Source of the DNA: Nonomuraea thailandensis
GTDB taxonomy: Bacteria > Actinomycetota > Actinomycetes > Streptosporangiales > Streptosporangiaceae
Assembly (NCBI RefSeq): GCF_024172165.1
Contig: NZ_JAMZEB010000002.1
Coordinates: 6,469,501 to 6,533,500 of the forward strand
Reading direction: 5' to 3'
DNA length: 64,000 bases
Part shown: piece after piece, positions 17,182 through 24,316 of the stretch
Layout of the letters: each line of letters starts with the position of its first letter
How positions within the stretch are numbered: position 1 is the stretch's first letter
Made by a program: the position numbers and the translations under genes
Notes under the pieces: generated by a model
What the model was told of the DNA's origin: nothing
What the model saw: the letters and a program-made list of their open reading frames with translations, nothing else
Databases searched by the model: none

Positions 17182-17531
17182 TTGAGCACCTGCCGGATCT
17201 GCTTGGCGATCAGCAACCTGACCACCTCGCGCTCCTCACGCACCGCGAGTTCCAAGAACTTCGCGGTCCGGCCGGGCTTGTGCTTGTAGTCGAGGTTTTC
17301 GTGCTGCGGCACCGCATACGAGCCGTCGTAGGAGACGACGCTACGCAGTTCATTCTCATCGACAACGGCCGCACCCGACCGCTCCAGCGTGCCCTCGTCA
17401 TGCGGGACACGCTGATTGGACACCGACAGAACATGCTCGGTGGCATGACGGAGGCCGCGCCCGGCCGCGCGCCGGATCTCAGCCGTGATCTCCTCCGCGT
17501 TGACCTTGGCGTTGAATCTGGCTCTGGCCAT
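17178..17531 (-). CDS. HK97 gp10-like neck/minor capsid protein
   Basis: 117 residues from ATG 17531 (TGATG coupling with the previous stop). Helix ITAEIRRAAGRGLRHATEHV and the segment RVPHDEGTLERSG are typical of HK97-gp10/minor capsid neck proteins. In these, a helix-loop-sheet core sits between the head-tail connector and the tail terminator. The C-terminus is basic. No enzymatic function is expected. Confidence 0.65.
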   Translation of the reverse strand: MARARFNAKVNAEEITAEIRRAAGRGLRHATEHVLSVSNQRVPHDEGTLERSGAAVVDENELRSVVSYDGSYAVPQHENLDYKHKPGRTAKFLELAVREEREVVRLLIAKQIRQVLK

Positions 17532-17839
17532 CAGCGGCACACCACCTCAACGTGGTCCGGCGTCGGCAATCCGCCGCCGTCGCGGGCAAAACTCGTGATG
17601 ACTGTGGTCTGCCGCCCGTTGACGGTGACCCTGCTCCCCTCCGGGCAGGTCGTGCCTGGAGGGAAGAACACGGTCGTATCGCTGACGACCTCGGCTCCCT
17701 GTGCGTCCCGCACCAGGCGCCGCTCGTCGTCCACGAGGCAGCGGGACTCGAACGGCTCCCCGTACACCGGCCCGTAGGCCCCGTCTCCCTGGAACGGCTC
17801 GATGATCGCCTTGTGGCGCAGCAGCCACTCGGGCAGCAT
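17531..17839 (-). CDS. Head-tail joining protein (putative)
   Basis: 102 residues from ATG 17839 (TGATG overlap with the previous stop). It is beta-rich, with FFPPGTTCPEGSRVTVNGRQ resembling small head-closure proteins. It sits in the run of connector genes between the major capsid and tail genes. Specific family uncertain. Confidence 0.55.
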   Translation of the reverse strand: MLPEWLLRHKAIIEPFQGDGAYGPVYGEPFESRCLVDDERRLVRDAQGAEVVSDTTVFFPPGTTCPEGSRVTVNGRQTTVITSFARDGGGLPTPDHVEVVCR

Positions 17840-18228
17840 CACCACACGCTCCCGTCGAGGATGTAGCCGGGTAGCAGCCCCGCCCGCTGCAGGATCGACG
17901 AGGCGTCCGGCGAGTACCGAGGAGGCGGCGCGTCCCCGGAGCCGCCACGCTCCAGCCGGACCGATCCGATCGCGACCCGGCCGAAGGCGGCGGCAACGCC
18001 GAACTCATCGCCCACGGCGACCGTCCACGCGACCTGCGCGCACGTCGCCCGCTTGATCGCCTCGATGTCCTCCGGCCTTGTGGGCATGCCCGCGTCGTCG
18101 GTCGGGTAGATCGAGGCGAACAGCATCTCGTCGATCCGCTCGCTCGCGCGCTCCAGCCGCCGGTCGATGTCGTCAGGCGCGGCCTTGCCGCTGTATGCCG
18201 TGAAGTCGGCAGCCGTCGCGTATGCCAT
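17839..18228 (-). CDS. Head-tail connector protein (gp6-like)
   Basis: 129 residues. The N-terminus (MAYATAADFTAYSGKAAPDDIDR) and the following helices RLERASERIDEML and EDIEAIKRATCAQVAWTV are characteristic of gp6-like head-tail connectors, which bind the portal ring. The C-terminal part is flexible and Gly/Pro rich. It lies directly in the neck-gene cluster. Confidence 0.75.
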   Translation of the reverse strand: MAYATAADFTAYSGKAAPDDIDRRLERASERIDEMLFASIYPTDDAGMPTRPEDIEAIKRATCAQVAWTVAVGDEFGVAAAFGRVAIGSVRLERGGSGDAPPPRYSPDASSILQRAGLLPGYILDGSVW

Positions 18229-18231
18229 GGG

Positions 18232-18573
18232 CTACGCCGGCTGCTCGATCACACCGACCGTCAGCCCTGCCGGGGCCGCATAGTCGATGTACACCTTGCC
18301 GTTGGCCTGCCGGTAGACGGCACTGAACGGCGGCAGCAGCAGGGAATCGTTCGCCGGGACGGCGACCGGCAGGTCCACCACGTCCTGACCTTCGACCGTC
18401 GCAGGGATCTGCACGGTCACCGCTGCGGGCGCGCCGTTGCTGTTCTTGAGCAGCAGCATGCGCCGCGCGGTGTGGTCGAAGGCGTTGCCATCCGCGTTGG
18501 CCGCGACCAGGCCAGCGCCGAGCGCTACGCCGGTACGCGGCATGGGCCGGACGACCAGATCAGTCCTCGCCAT
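18232..18573 (-). CDS. Hypothetical head protein
   Basis: 113 residues, beta-rich (RTDLVVRPMPRTGVALG, DHTARRMLLLKNSNG), with no charged helices and no motif. Its 5' end overlaps the 3' end of the next upstream gene. The composition suits a small capsid decoration or structural protein. Position between the major capsid gene and the connector supports a head role. Confidence 0.55.
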   Translation of the reverse strand: MARTDLVVRPMPRTGVALGAGLVAANADGNAFDHTARRMLLLKNSNGAPAAVTVQIPATVEGQDVVDLPVAVPANDSLLLPPFSAVYRQANGKVYIDYAAPAGLTVGVIEQPA

Positions 18574-18844
18574 CTGGGGCCTCCCCGAATTCCTCGATCA
18601 GCGCGGCCTTCGACAACGCCTTGGCGTCGCTCTCGGGCATGCCGCGCGAGACCGCGTACTCGACCCACGCGGCCTTGTTGTCGTGCTCAGATGGGCGGGC
18701 CGGCCCGGCCGAAGCCGGACCGGACGCGTCGGCGGGCTCAGGCCCGCCGATGATCCGCCAGTTGTCCAACATGTCCAGGCAGGGGTCTCGCTGTTCGAGC
18801 GGAACCACCTGCCCGGTGTTGGCGTTGCGGTAGACGTAGGTCAC
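18560..18844 (-). CDS. Hypothetical protein with SAP/HeH-like C-terminal helices
   Basis: 94 residues, overlapping the major capsid stop by 4 bp. The N-terminal half is loop-rich. The C-terminal half (KAAWVEYAVSRGMPESDAKA then LSKAALIEEFG) resembles the helix-extended-helix motifs often found at the ends of phage head proteins. Possibly a capsid accessory protein. Not firmly assigned. Confidence 0.5.
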   Translation of the reverse strand: MTYVYRNANTGQVVPLEQRDPCLDMLDNWRIIGGPEPADASGPASAGPARPSEHDNKAAWVEYAVSRGMPESDAKALSKAALIEEFGEAPDGED

Positions 18845-19779
18845 GCCGCGACCCCGTGGATCAGCACGGCCCTGTTGGCGTCGAGGGTCTTGACGCCGTA
18901 GAGGCAGTCCACCGACACGATGTCCTGCTTTTTGGAGATGTCGTAATCCATCACCACCCTGACCCCAAACCCCTTGTAGCTCTCCACCGCAGCGTTGGCC
19001 GCACCCTGCGGAAGCACCAAGGGCCTCGTCACCAACGCGAACGCCGTCCTGTGAAAAGCCACTCCGACCTCGGTGTTCGGCTGGCCAGCGGACGGCGTAC
19101 CGGTCGGCGCGTCGATGTTCTGCGTCTGGAAGGCATCGTGACCGAAAACCCGCCTACCCAACGAAGCCTCGCGGAGACCGTCCGTGTCCCCCCTGACGTC
19201 GGCCTGATGAAACAGCGGATCCGACAGCCAGAGCGCCTCGATCTCCGGGCCGATCACCAGATGACGATCCGCCGCAGGCACGTTCCTCTGGTTGAGGACC
19301 CTGCGCGCGTCGATCGCCGTCTTCGGGTCGTCGTACGGGTGGATCACCTCGCCGGTGACGCCCGCAGGCGTCGTCCCCGGGACGCCCACCCGCTGCACGA
19401 TGTCGTTCCGCAGGCTCAGGATGTCCCGGTCGATCTTCTGCGAGATCGCCTCCATCGCCGGGTTGAGGAGCTGCGTACCGAAGTCCTCGATCTCCAAGGT
19501 CAACTCTTCGGCGGTGACCGCGAAGGAGACGTCGCTGAAGTGGTTCAGCGTGATCGGCACGCTGCCCTCGGACGCGTTCTGAATCTGGATGCCCTGCGCC
19601 CTGTTGAACTCGTTCGCCTGGAACACAGCGGGCTTCCGCACGGAGATCGTGTCACCCACACGAGATACGAACTCCTGCTCATAGTCACGGTGGACGAGCT
19701 GAGCCATCACACACGTCTCATAGAGCGTGGCGAGCGCCGCCTTGGCGATGATGCTCGGGGTCAGGAAAGTGTTAGCCAT
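18841..19779 (-). CDS. Major capsid protein (P22 coat-like)
   Basis: 312 residues. It begins MANTFLTPSIIAKAALATL and continues with a pattern (RVGDTISVRKP, GSVPITLNHFSDVSFAVTAEE, then AMEAISQKIDRDIL) typical of P22-coat/HK97-fold capsid proteins of actinophages. It is preceded by the scaffold gene and followed by neck genes. It forms the icosahedral shell. The upstream gap contains a dyad element at 19804-19824. Confidence 0.85.
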   Translation of the reverse strand: MANTFLTPSIIAKAALATLYETCVMAQLVHRDYEQEFVSRVGDTISVRKPAVFQANEFNRAQGIQIQNASEGSVPITLNHFSDVSFAVTAEELTLEIEDFGTQLLNPAMEAISQKIDRDILSLRNDIVQRVGVPGTTPAGVTGEVIHPYDDPKTAIDARRVLNQRNVPAADRHLVIGPEIEALWLSDPLFHQADVRGDTDGLREASLGRRVFGHDAFQTQNIDAPTGTPSAGQPNTEVGVAFHRTAFALVTRPLVLPQGAANAAVESYKGFGVRVVMDYDISKKQDIVSVDCLYGVKTLDANRAVLIHGVAA

Positions 19780-19803
19780 TCGGGCCTTTCACCTCTTCAG
19801 GAA

Positions 19804-19824
19804 GCTAAAAGCGGTGCCGCTTCT
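19804..19824 (-). repeat. Dispersed dyad element, copy 4 (inverted)
   Basis: On the plus strand the core reads CTAAAAGCGGTGCCGCTTCT, so this copy has the opposite orientation to most others. It lies between the scaffold stop and the capsid ribosome site. Confidence 0.65.
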
Positions 19825-19829
19825 AGTGA

Positions 19830-20591
19830 TTAGGACGAGGCGCGCTTCTTACGCCTGGCGCGGAACTCGTCGATGGAGGGCTCGGAACTCGACGCTCGCT
19901 CACCAGGCCCGCCGGTGAACTCGCCTCCGCTCCTGGCTGGCGGCCCCGCCTGGGTGGCCGCCTTGAACTTCGGGTTGTTCTCCACCGAGGTCGTGATGAT
20001 CTCGGTGAGTGAAGTGGAGAAGTCGTCAGCGTCCGGATCCATGTCCCGGACCGCCTTCAAAAAGCTCCTGCTGTCGAGCAGGGCGTCCGGATCCGCGCCG
20101 GCCTTCTGGCTGGCACGGTGGACCGCGAGCTCGATCAGGGCGCGGCGGTGCCGCTCCCTCTCCGAGTCGCGTTCCTTGGCCGTGGTGTCCCGCTCGGCCG
20201 TCAGCGTCTCGATCACCTTCTGCGGGTCGATCGGCTTCTCTTCCTCAGCCGCCAGGCCCAGGGCCTTGGCAATCTGCTGAGCGAAGTCCGTCTTGACCTG
20301 CTGGGTGATCTCCTCCTGCGACGGCCCTTGCTGGGCGGTCGCCTCGTCGGCCGTCTTCTGCGCGTCCTTCAGCTTGGACCGCCAGTCGGCCGCCTCCGAG
20401 CGGGTGTCCTTGATGAGCTTCTGCGCCCACGGCGGAAGCTGGTCCACCCGCTTCGCGTCGGGGTTGACCGCCGTATCGTCGGTCGCCGACTGCTCGGGCG
20501 GCGTGACCTCGGCCCCAGCCGGAGGGTTCTGCTCCTGCTGCGGCTGGCCTTCGCCGCTTCCATCGGTGGTCGGCACAGTGTTTTCAGGCAT
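19830..20591 (-). CDS. Capsid scaffolding protein
   Basis: 253 residues. The disordered acidic N-terminus (Gln/Pro/Glu-rich, 1-60) leads to a long charged coiled coil (~65-160: RSEAADWRSKLKDAQKTADE) and a basic C-terminal end (FRARRKKRASS). A basic tail that binds coat protein and a central coiled coil are hallmarks of phage scaffolds, which guide procapsid assembly and then leave. It sits directly before the major capsid gene. Confidence 0.8.
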   Translation of the reverse strand: MPENTVPTTDGSGEGQPQQEQNPPAGAEVTPPEQSATDDTAVNPDAKRVDQLPPWAQKLIKDTRSEAADWRSKLKDAQKTADEATAQQGPSQEEITQQVKTDFAQQIAKALGLAAEEEKPIDPQKVIETLTAERDTTAKERDSERERHRRALIELAVHRASQKAGADPDALLDSRSFLKAVRDMDPDADDFSTSLTEIITTSVENNPKFKAATQAGPPARSGGEFTGGPGERASSSEPSIDEFRARRKKRASS

Positions 20592-20666
20592 GACGAGATC
20601 GCCCTCCTGGAGCGTGTCGTCGGAACATGGGAAAGGCCCGCGCCTGGCGAGCCCGAGAATGCGCGT

Positions 20667-21986
20667 CTATGCGCTCGAGCGGGTTTCCTGCTTGGCTGCG
20701 GCCTCGTCGCGGCGGTTCATCTCCTGCTCCAGTCGGGCCAACGCCTGCTCGTCGTGGCCGAACTTGCTGGCCAGGTCAGTGAGCTGCTTGTCGGTCAGCT
20801 CATCCAGGTCTGCGGGCGGCGCGTTGTCCTTCTCCCGCCCGGTCTTGCGCCGCAGCCCTGTTGCCTTCGCCAGTTCCTTGAGCTGCCGCTGATAGTCGGC
20901 CGTCTTGGCGTCCGCTTTCGCGCGGGCATCGTCGTCGAGCGCAACCGCCGCGCGCCGCTTGGTCTCCCGGACCTTCCGCTCCAGGTAGCGCTGCCGCTGC
21001 GACTCCCTGTAGTTGGCCTTCGACTGCACGACAGGCGCTGGCCTCGACACACCAGGGAGGTAGGCGTTCAGGCTGTGCCCACAGTTCGGGTGCAGCAGAC
21101 CCGCCAGCCGCGCTTCCGCGACCGTCCCAGCGACATGGACGAACACCTGCACGCCCGTCGCCGGGTTCTCCTCCACGCGCATCCCGGCCGCCCCGGACAG
21201 GGCCAGCACCTCGCCCTCCCAGCGGGCGCACCGGTCGCACGTGTACGGCAGCCGCGACACGCTCACCAGGTTGATCCCGGCCTCGCGCAGCGTCGCCAGA
21301 TGCCCGTCCACCGCCGCCCGCGCGGTCGCCGTCCGCATGGCCATCTCGGCGTAGCTGGCCATGCTCCATGTCCTGGGCGGGTTGGACAAGTCGGTGAAGC
21401 CCTTGATGCCTTCGGCCGTGAACCGGTCGAGTGCCCGCTGCGCCGCCTCCCGCCGAGTCTCCGCGCCGATCAACGCTCGGCTGGCCGCCTCAGCGATGAC
21501 GTTGCGGTAGAGGTCGTCCACCGCACGCAGCGCGCCCTCATGCACCGACGTGACCATGCGGACGGTCTGCGCGGCCAACTCCGCAACGCCCTGGCCGGCG
21601 TTGATGCCCCGGCTCGCGCCAAGGTTCTTCGCGTCCTCCAGCACCTTGGCCAGCCGCTTCCGCACCTTCCGGTCATGGACCTGCAGCACGGCACCGCGCA
21701 CCGCGGCATCCATGCCTGCGGCCCACGTGTCCAGCACCGCGGCCTGTGCGGCTGCCCTCGAAGCGGCCTGCAGACGGCGGACGATCGCTTCGGCTTCCTT
21801 GCGGAGCTGGGTCACCTCGGCGAGCCGCTTGTCCGCCCAGTCGTCGCCGTCGTCGTTGTCGAGGTCCTTGCCGACTCGCGCCGCGATGCGTTCCAGCAGC
21901 GCCATCTCCGCGTCGGCGTACATGGCGGCAACCTTCCGCGCTTGCTCCAGGCCCTCCTCGATAGCGGCGGCTGGAGTGATCGACAT
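20667..21986 (-). CDS. Minor capsid protein (Mu gpF / phage_min_cap2-like)
   Basis: 439 residues, coupled to the portal stop by TGATG. The N-terminal helices are followed by the minor-capsid core, with a Cys pair (YTCDRCARWEG) and the conserved LLHPNCGHSLNAYLPG motif near residue ~305, as in the Mu gpF/SPP1 gp7 minor head families. The C-terminal ~110 residues are a charged coiled coil. It probably sits with the portal and is ejected with or protects DNA. Position after the portal is canonical. Confidence 0.8.
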   Translation of the reverse strand: MSITPAAAIEEGLEQARKVAAMYADAEMALLERIAARVGKDLDNDDGDDWADKRLAEVTQLRKEAEAIVRRLQAASRAAAQAAVLDTWAAGMDAAVRGAVLQVHDRKVRKRLAKVLEDAKNLGASRGINAGQGVAELAAQTVRMVTSVHEGALRAVDDLYRNVIAEAASRALIGAETRREAAQRALDRFTAEGIKGFTDLSNPPRTWSMASYAEMAMRTATARAAVDGHLATLREAGINLVSVSRLPYTCDRCARWEGEVLALSGAAGMRVEENPATGVQVFVHVAGTVAEARLAGLLHPNCGHSLNAYLPGVSRPAPVVQSKANYRESQRQRYLERKVRETKRRAAVALDDDARAKADAKTADYQRQLKELAKATGLRRKTGREKDNAPPADLDELTDKQLTDLASKFGHDEQALARLEQEMNRRDEAAAKQETRSSA

Positions 21987-23560
21987 CAGTCCTCGCCGGT
22001 CGCGTCAGGGATCCACGTCTCGCCCAGCGTGGCCGGGTCCGGCACGTTGAGCCCAAGCTCATCGCGAAGCCGCTCCTTCTCGGCCTGGATCTGCACGTCG
22101 TCCCAGTCGGGATGCACCCACCGGACCTTCGTGTCCAGGGACACGGCTTGCGCCCGGTTCAGCATGTCCAGGGTGCGGCCCATCGACTCCGGGTCCGGCA
22201 TGACACCGTCCGGCCACTCCACGGTCGCCCGCTCGGCCACGACCTTCGTCCCGAACACGGCGTGATCGACGGCCAGCATCGCCTCCGACAGCCACGCGAG
22301 CCGCGGTGTCCAGTAACCGATCTTCCGGCCACGTGTCGAGTAGGACCGGTGCTTCTCCATGTGGATCTCGGTCGCCGTCTTGGCCTGGCCACCGCTCCCC
22401 TCTGCGAACGACTGCAGCGCATACCCGGCGCCGCGAACGATCTGCTCCACCAGGTTCTTCGACGTGTCCGCATGCTCCTGCACGCGGATCTTGAACTGGC
22501 TGAGCGTAATCATGCCGCCGGGGTTCTGCGGCGACGGCAGCATGCCGCCCAGCGGGCTGTAGATCTCCCGGTCCGGATCCCACGACGCTGCCTGCCCGCG
22601 CCCGGCCGTCGTCAAGTAGATCTCCGGGACGATGATTCGCGCCTTGCCGAGCCGCAGGTCCCGCATCCAACTCGTCCACGTCTCATCCAACGCATCGAGC
22701 AGCGGTTCGACGCCCGCATAGTCCGAGCGGCCGATCGCCGTGCCCCGGATCGAACGGTGCGGCCTCATGTTCGGGATGTACTCGACCAGCAGGCCACGCT
22801 CGAACCCGCTGTCGAACCCGCCGTCCTCGTCCACCAGCTCGGCAAACTCGGCGGTCGCCGGGTGATCCTCCAGCGGCATCTGTCGGCCCAGATGATCCTC
22901 GTCGCCCAAGTACAGGCCGTGGAAGATGCGGCCCTGTTCGTGCTTCTCCAGGTGCCGCCACACCTCGCCCGACCGGTCGTCCTCGTACACGACCCGCCAG
23001 AACGTCACCGCCTTGAGCCGACCGTTGTGGAACTCGGGCACAGCGGCGTCCGGCGGCAGCGCGTCCACGACCGGATGGTCAGCCATCGTCGTGTCCCAGC
23101 CCACCCGCAGGTAGACGCCCCCGTACGCGGCGGCCAACTCGGCGGCCTCCAGCAGGCTGCCGTACACGCCGGCCTCGTGCAGCACCGAGTCGAGCCGCTG
23201 CTGCCCCTTCTTGCCCTTCAGCTTCAGCGTCGGGGGCTCGCTGAACAGCAGGTCGGCGCTGGTGGCGGCGATGTCGGCGGCCAGCGGGATGTGAAGCTTC
23301 GTCGCCCGCGACTGCGCCGCCGGGGTGGGCGTCCCCCAGAAGTAGCGGACCGCCCGCCCGAGGTAGCCGCCGAGGCGACCGATTGGCCGGTCCCAGCCCT
23401 TCGGGTCCATCCCCACCATCGGCGCTGCCCGGTTGCCTTCATACACCTGCGCCAGCTTGTCCGGGTCACCGCCGTACCAAGCGCCGTGAGTGTCGTAGAG
23501 CCGCATCTCCTGTCGGATCGCTGGCGGCGGCCACTCCTGATTACGCTCGGGAAGCGGCAT
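21986..23560 (-). CDS. Portal protein
   Basis: 524 residues. Features of siphophage portals (SPP1 gp6-like): an N-terminal wing (GGYLGRAVRYFWGTPTPA), VYEDDRSGEVWRHLEKHEQG, SFAEGSGGQAKTATEIHMEK leading into the long stem helix, then a C-terminal helical crown region. It would form the dodecameric ring for DNA passage. It is followed by the Mu-F-like gene and preceded, after three small genes and the repeat protein, by the terminase. Normal length for the family. Confidence 0.85.
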   Translation of the reverse strand: MPLPERNQEWPPPAIRQEMRLYDTHGAWYGGDPDKLAQVYEGNRAAPMVGMDPKGWDRPIGRLGGYLGRAVRYFWGTPTPAAQSRATKLHIPLAADIAATSADLLFSEPPTLKLKGKKGQQRLDSVLHEAGVYGSLLEAAELAAAYGGVYLRVGWDTTMADHPVVDALPPDAAVPEFHNGRLKAVTFWRVVYEDDRSGEVWRHLEKHEQGRIFHGLYLGDEDHLGRQMPLEDHPATAEFAELVDEDGGFDSGFERGLLVEYIPNMRPHRSIRGTAIGRSDYAGVEPLLDALDETWTSWMRDLRLGKARIIVPEIYLTTAGRGQAASWDPDREIYSPLGGMLPSPQNPGGMITLSQFKIRVQEHADTSKNLVEQIVRGAGYALQSFAEGSGGQAKTATEIHMEKHRSYSTRGRKIGYWTPRLAWLSEAMLAVDHAVFGTKVVAERATVEWPDGVMPDPESMGRTLDMLNRAQAVSLDTKVRWVHPDWDDVQIQAEKERLRDELGLNVPDPATLGETWIPDATGED

Positions 23561-23572
23561 CGGCCACCCTCC

Positions 23573-23737
23573 TCATGTCTTCTCGATCTCCGACAGGGCG
23601 ACGGCCAGTTGCGTCCAGCCGTCGGCTATGGAGACCTTGACCTCGACCATGTCCGGGTTGGGCTCGCAGTCGGCGCGCTCCAGGACGGCAGCGGCGTGAG
23701 CGGCGGCTTGTCGCCAGGTGATCGCCTGTTGGGTCAT
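23573..23737 (-). CDS. Small helical protein before the portal
   Basis: 54 residues from ATG 23737 (ATGA overlap with the previous gene). It is helical and Ala-rich (WRQAAAHAAAVLERADCE, WTQLAVALSEIEK). No family recognised. Coupling on the upstream side and immediate spacing to the portal gene make it a credible gene. Confidence 0.55.
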   Translation of the reverse strand: MTQQAITWRQAAAHAAAVLERADCEPNPDMVEVKVSIADGWTQLAVALSEIEKT

Positions 23738-23997
23738 CCGGCCTTCACCGGCCAGTGCCACGTGCCGGGCTCTGCGCCGAGCGCGACGTTGTACTCGTGG
23801 AACCCGCCGAGCTGGCCAGGCGTGAACACCCACAGGTGGACGTGCGACTCGTCGTCCAGCGGGGGCACTGCGCCGATCTTGACGCCCTCGGGGTCGAGCG
23901 TCGTCGTGTCCGCCGTAACGATCGCGGCGCGCACGGCGTGCAGGCCCTGCCGACCGCGATAACGGACGATATCGCCGGTGGCTGGGATGCGAAGCAT
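23734..23997 (-). CDS. Small phage protein, unknown
   Basis: 87 residues, beta-rich. It starts with a short SH3-like pattern (GDIVRYRGRQGLHAVRAAI) and has a central acidic loop (DDESHVHLWVFTPG). It is coupled downstream to the 54-residue gene. Its fold impression resembles small decoration or DNA-end proteins, but no claim can be made. Confidence 0.55.
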   Translation of the reverse strand: MLRIPATGDIVRYRGRQGLHAVRAAIVTADTTTLDPEGVKIGAVPPLDDESHVHLWVFTPGQLGGFHEYNVALGAEPGTWHWPVKAG

Positions 23998-24006
23998 GAA
24001 GTCTCC

Positions 24007-24303
24007 TCAGATGACAGGGACAAGCCCGCCGGGAAGGACGGGCTTCTCGACGAGAGCGGACACCCGGACCCACGCCCGGTAGGTGCCTTCGGCCAGCGCC
24101 ACCGCGCCGTCACCGCCAGGGCCAACGAGGATCTTCGCGTCAGCCCCGGCGGCGCTGTGGTTGTCCCACGTTGCGGCGTGCCAGTCCGTCTCGATCGGCT
24201 CGCCGTCCTCGTTTGTGAAAGCGACTTGCACGCCTTCACCACCGGACGGGCCCTTGACGGGGATGTACAGGAACTCCCGGCTAAGGGAGAAAATCGGTTC
24301 CAT
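24007..24303 (-). CDS. Small beta-rich phage protein, unknown
   Basis: 98 residues from ATG 24303 with a GGAGG site; a longer in-frame start upstream would overlap the repeat protein gene. It is Ig-like in character (FLYIPVKGPSGGEGVQVAFT, GTYRAWVRVSALV), as in capsid-decoration or tail proteins. Position between the repeat protein and the portal side genes suggests a structural role. Confidence 0.55.
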   Translation of the reverse strand: MEPIFSLSREFLYIPVKGPSGGEGVQVAFTNEDGEPIETDWHAATWDNHSAAGADAKILVGPGGDGAVALAEGTYRAWVRVSALVEKPVLPGGLVPVI

Positions 24304-24316
24304 GGGGTAGTCCTCC

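Noticed and set aside
20118..23962. Long plus-strand open frames opposite the scaffold, capsid and portal genes
   Set aside because: Arg/Pro/His-rich shadows of the minus-strand genes, with no ribosome sites or domains.
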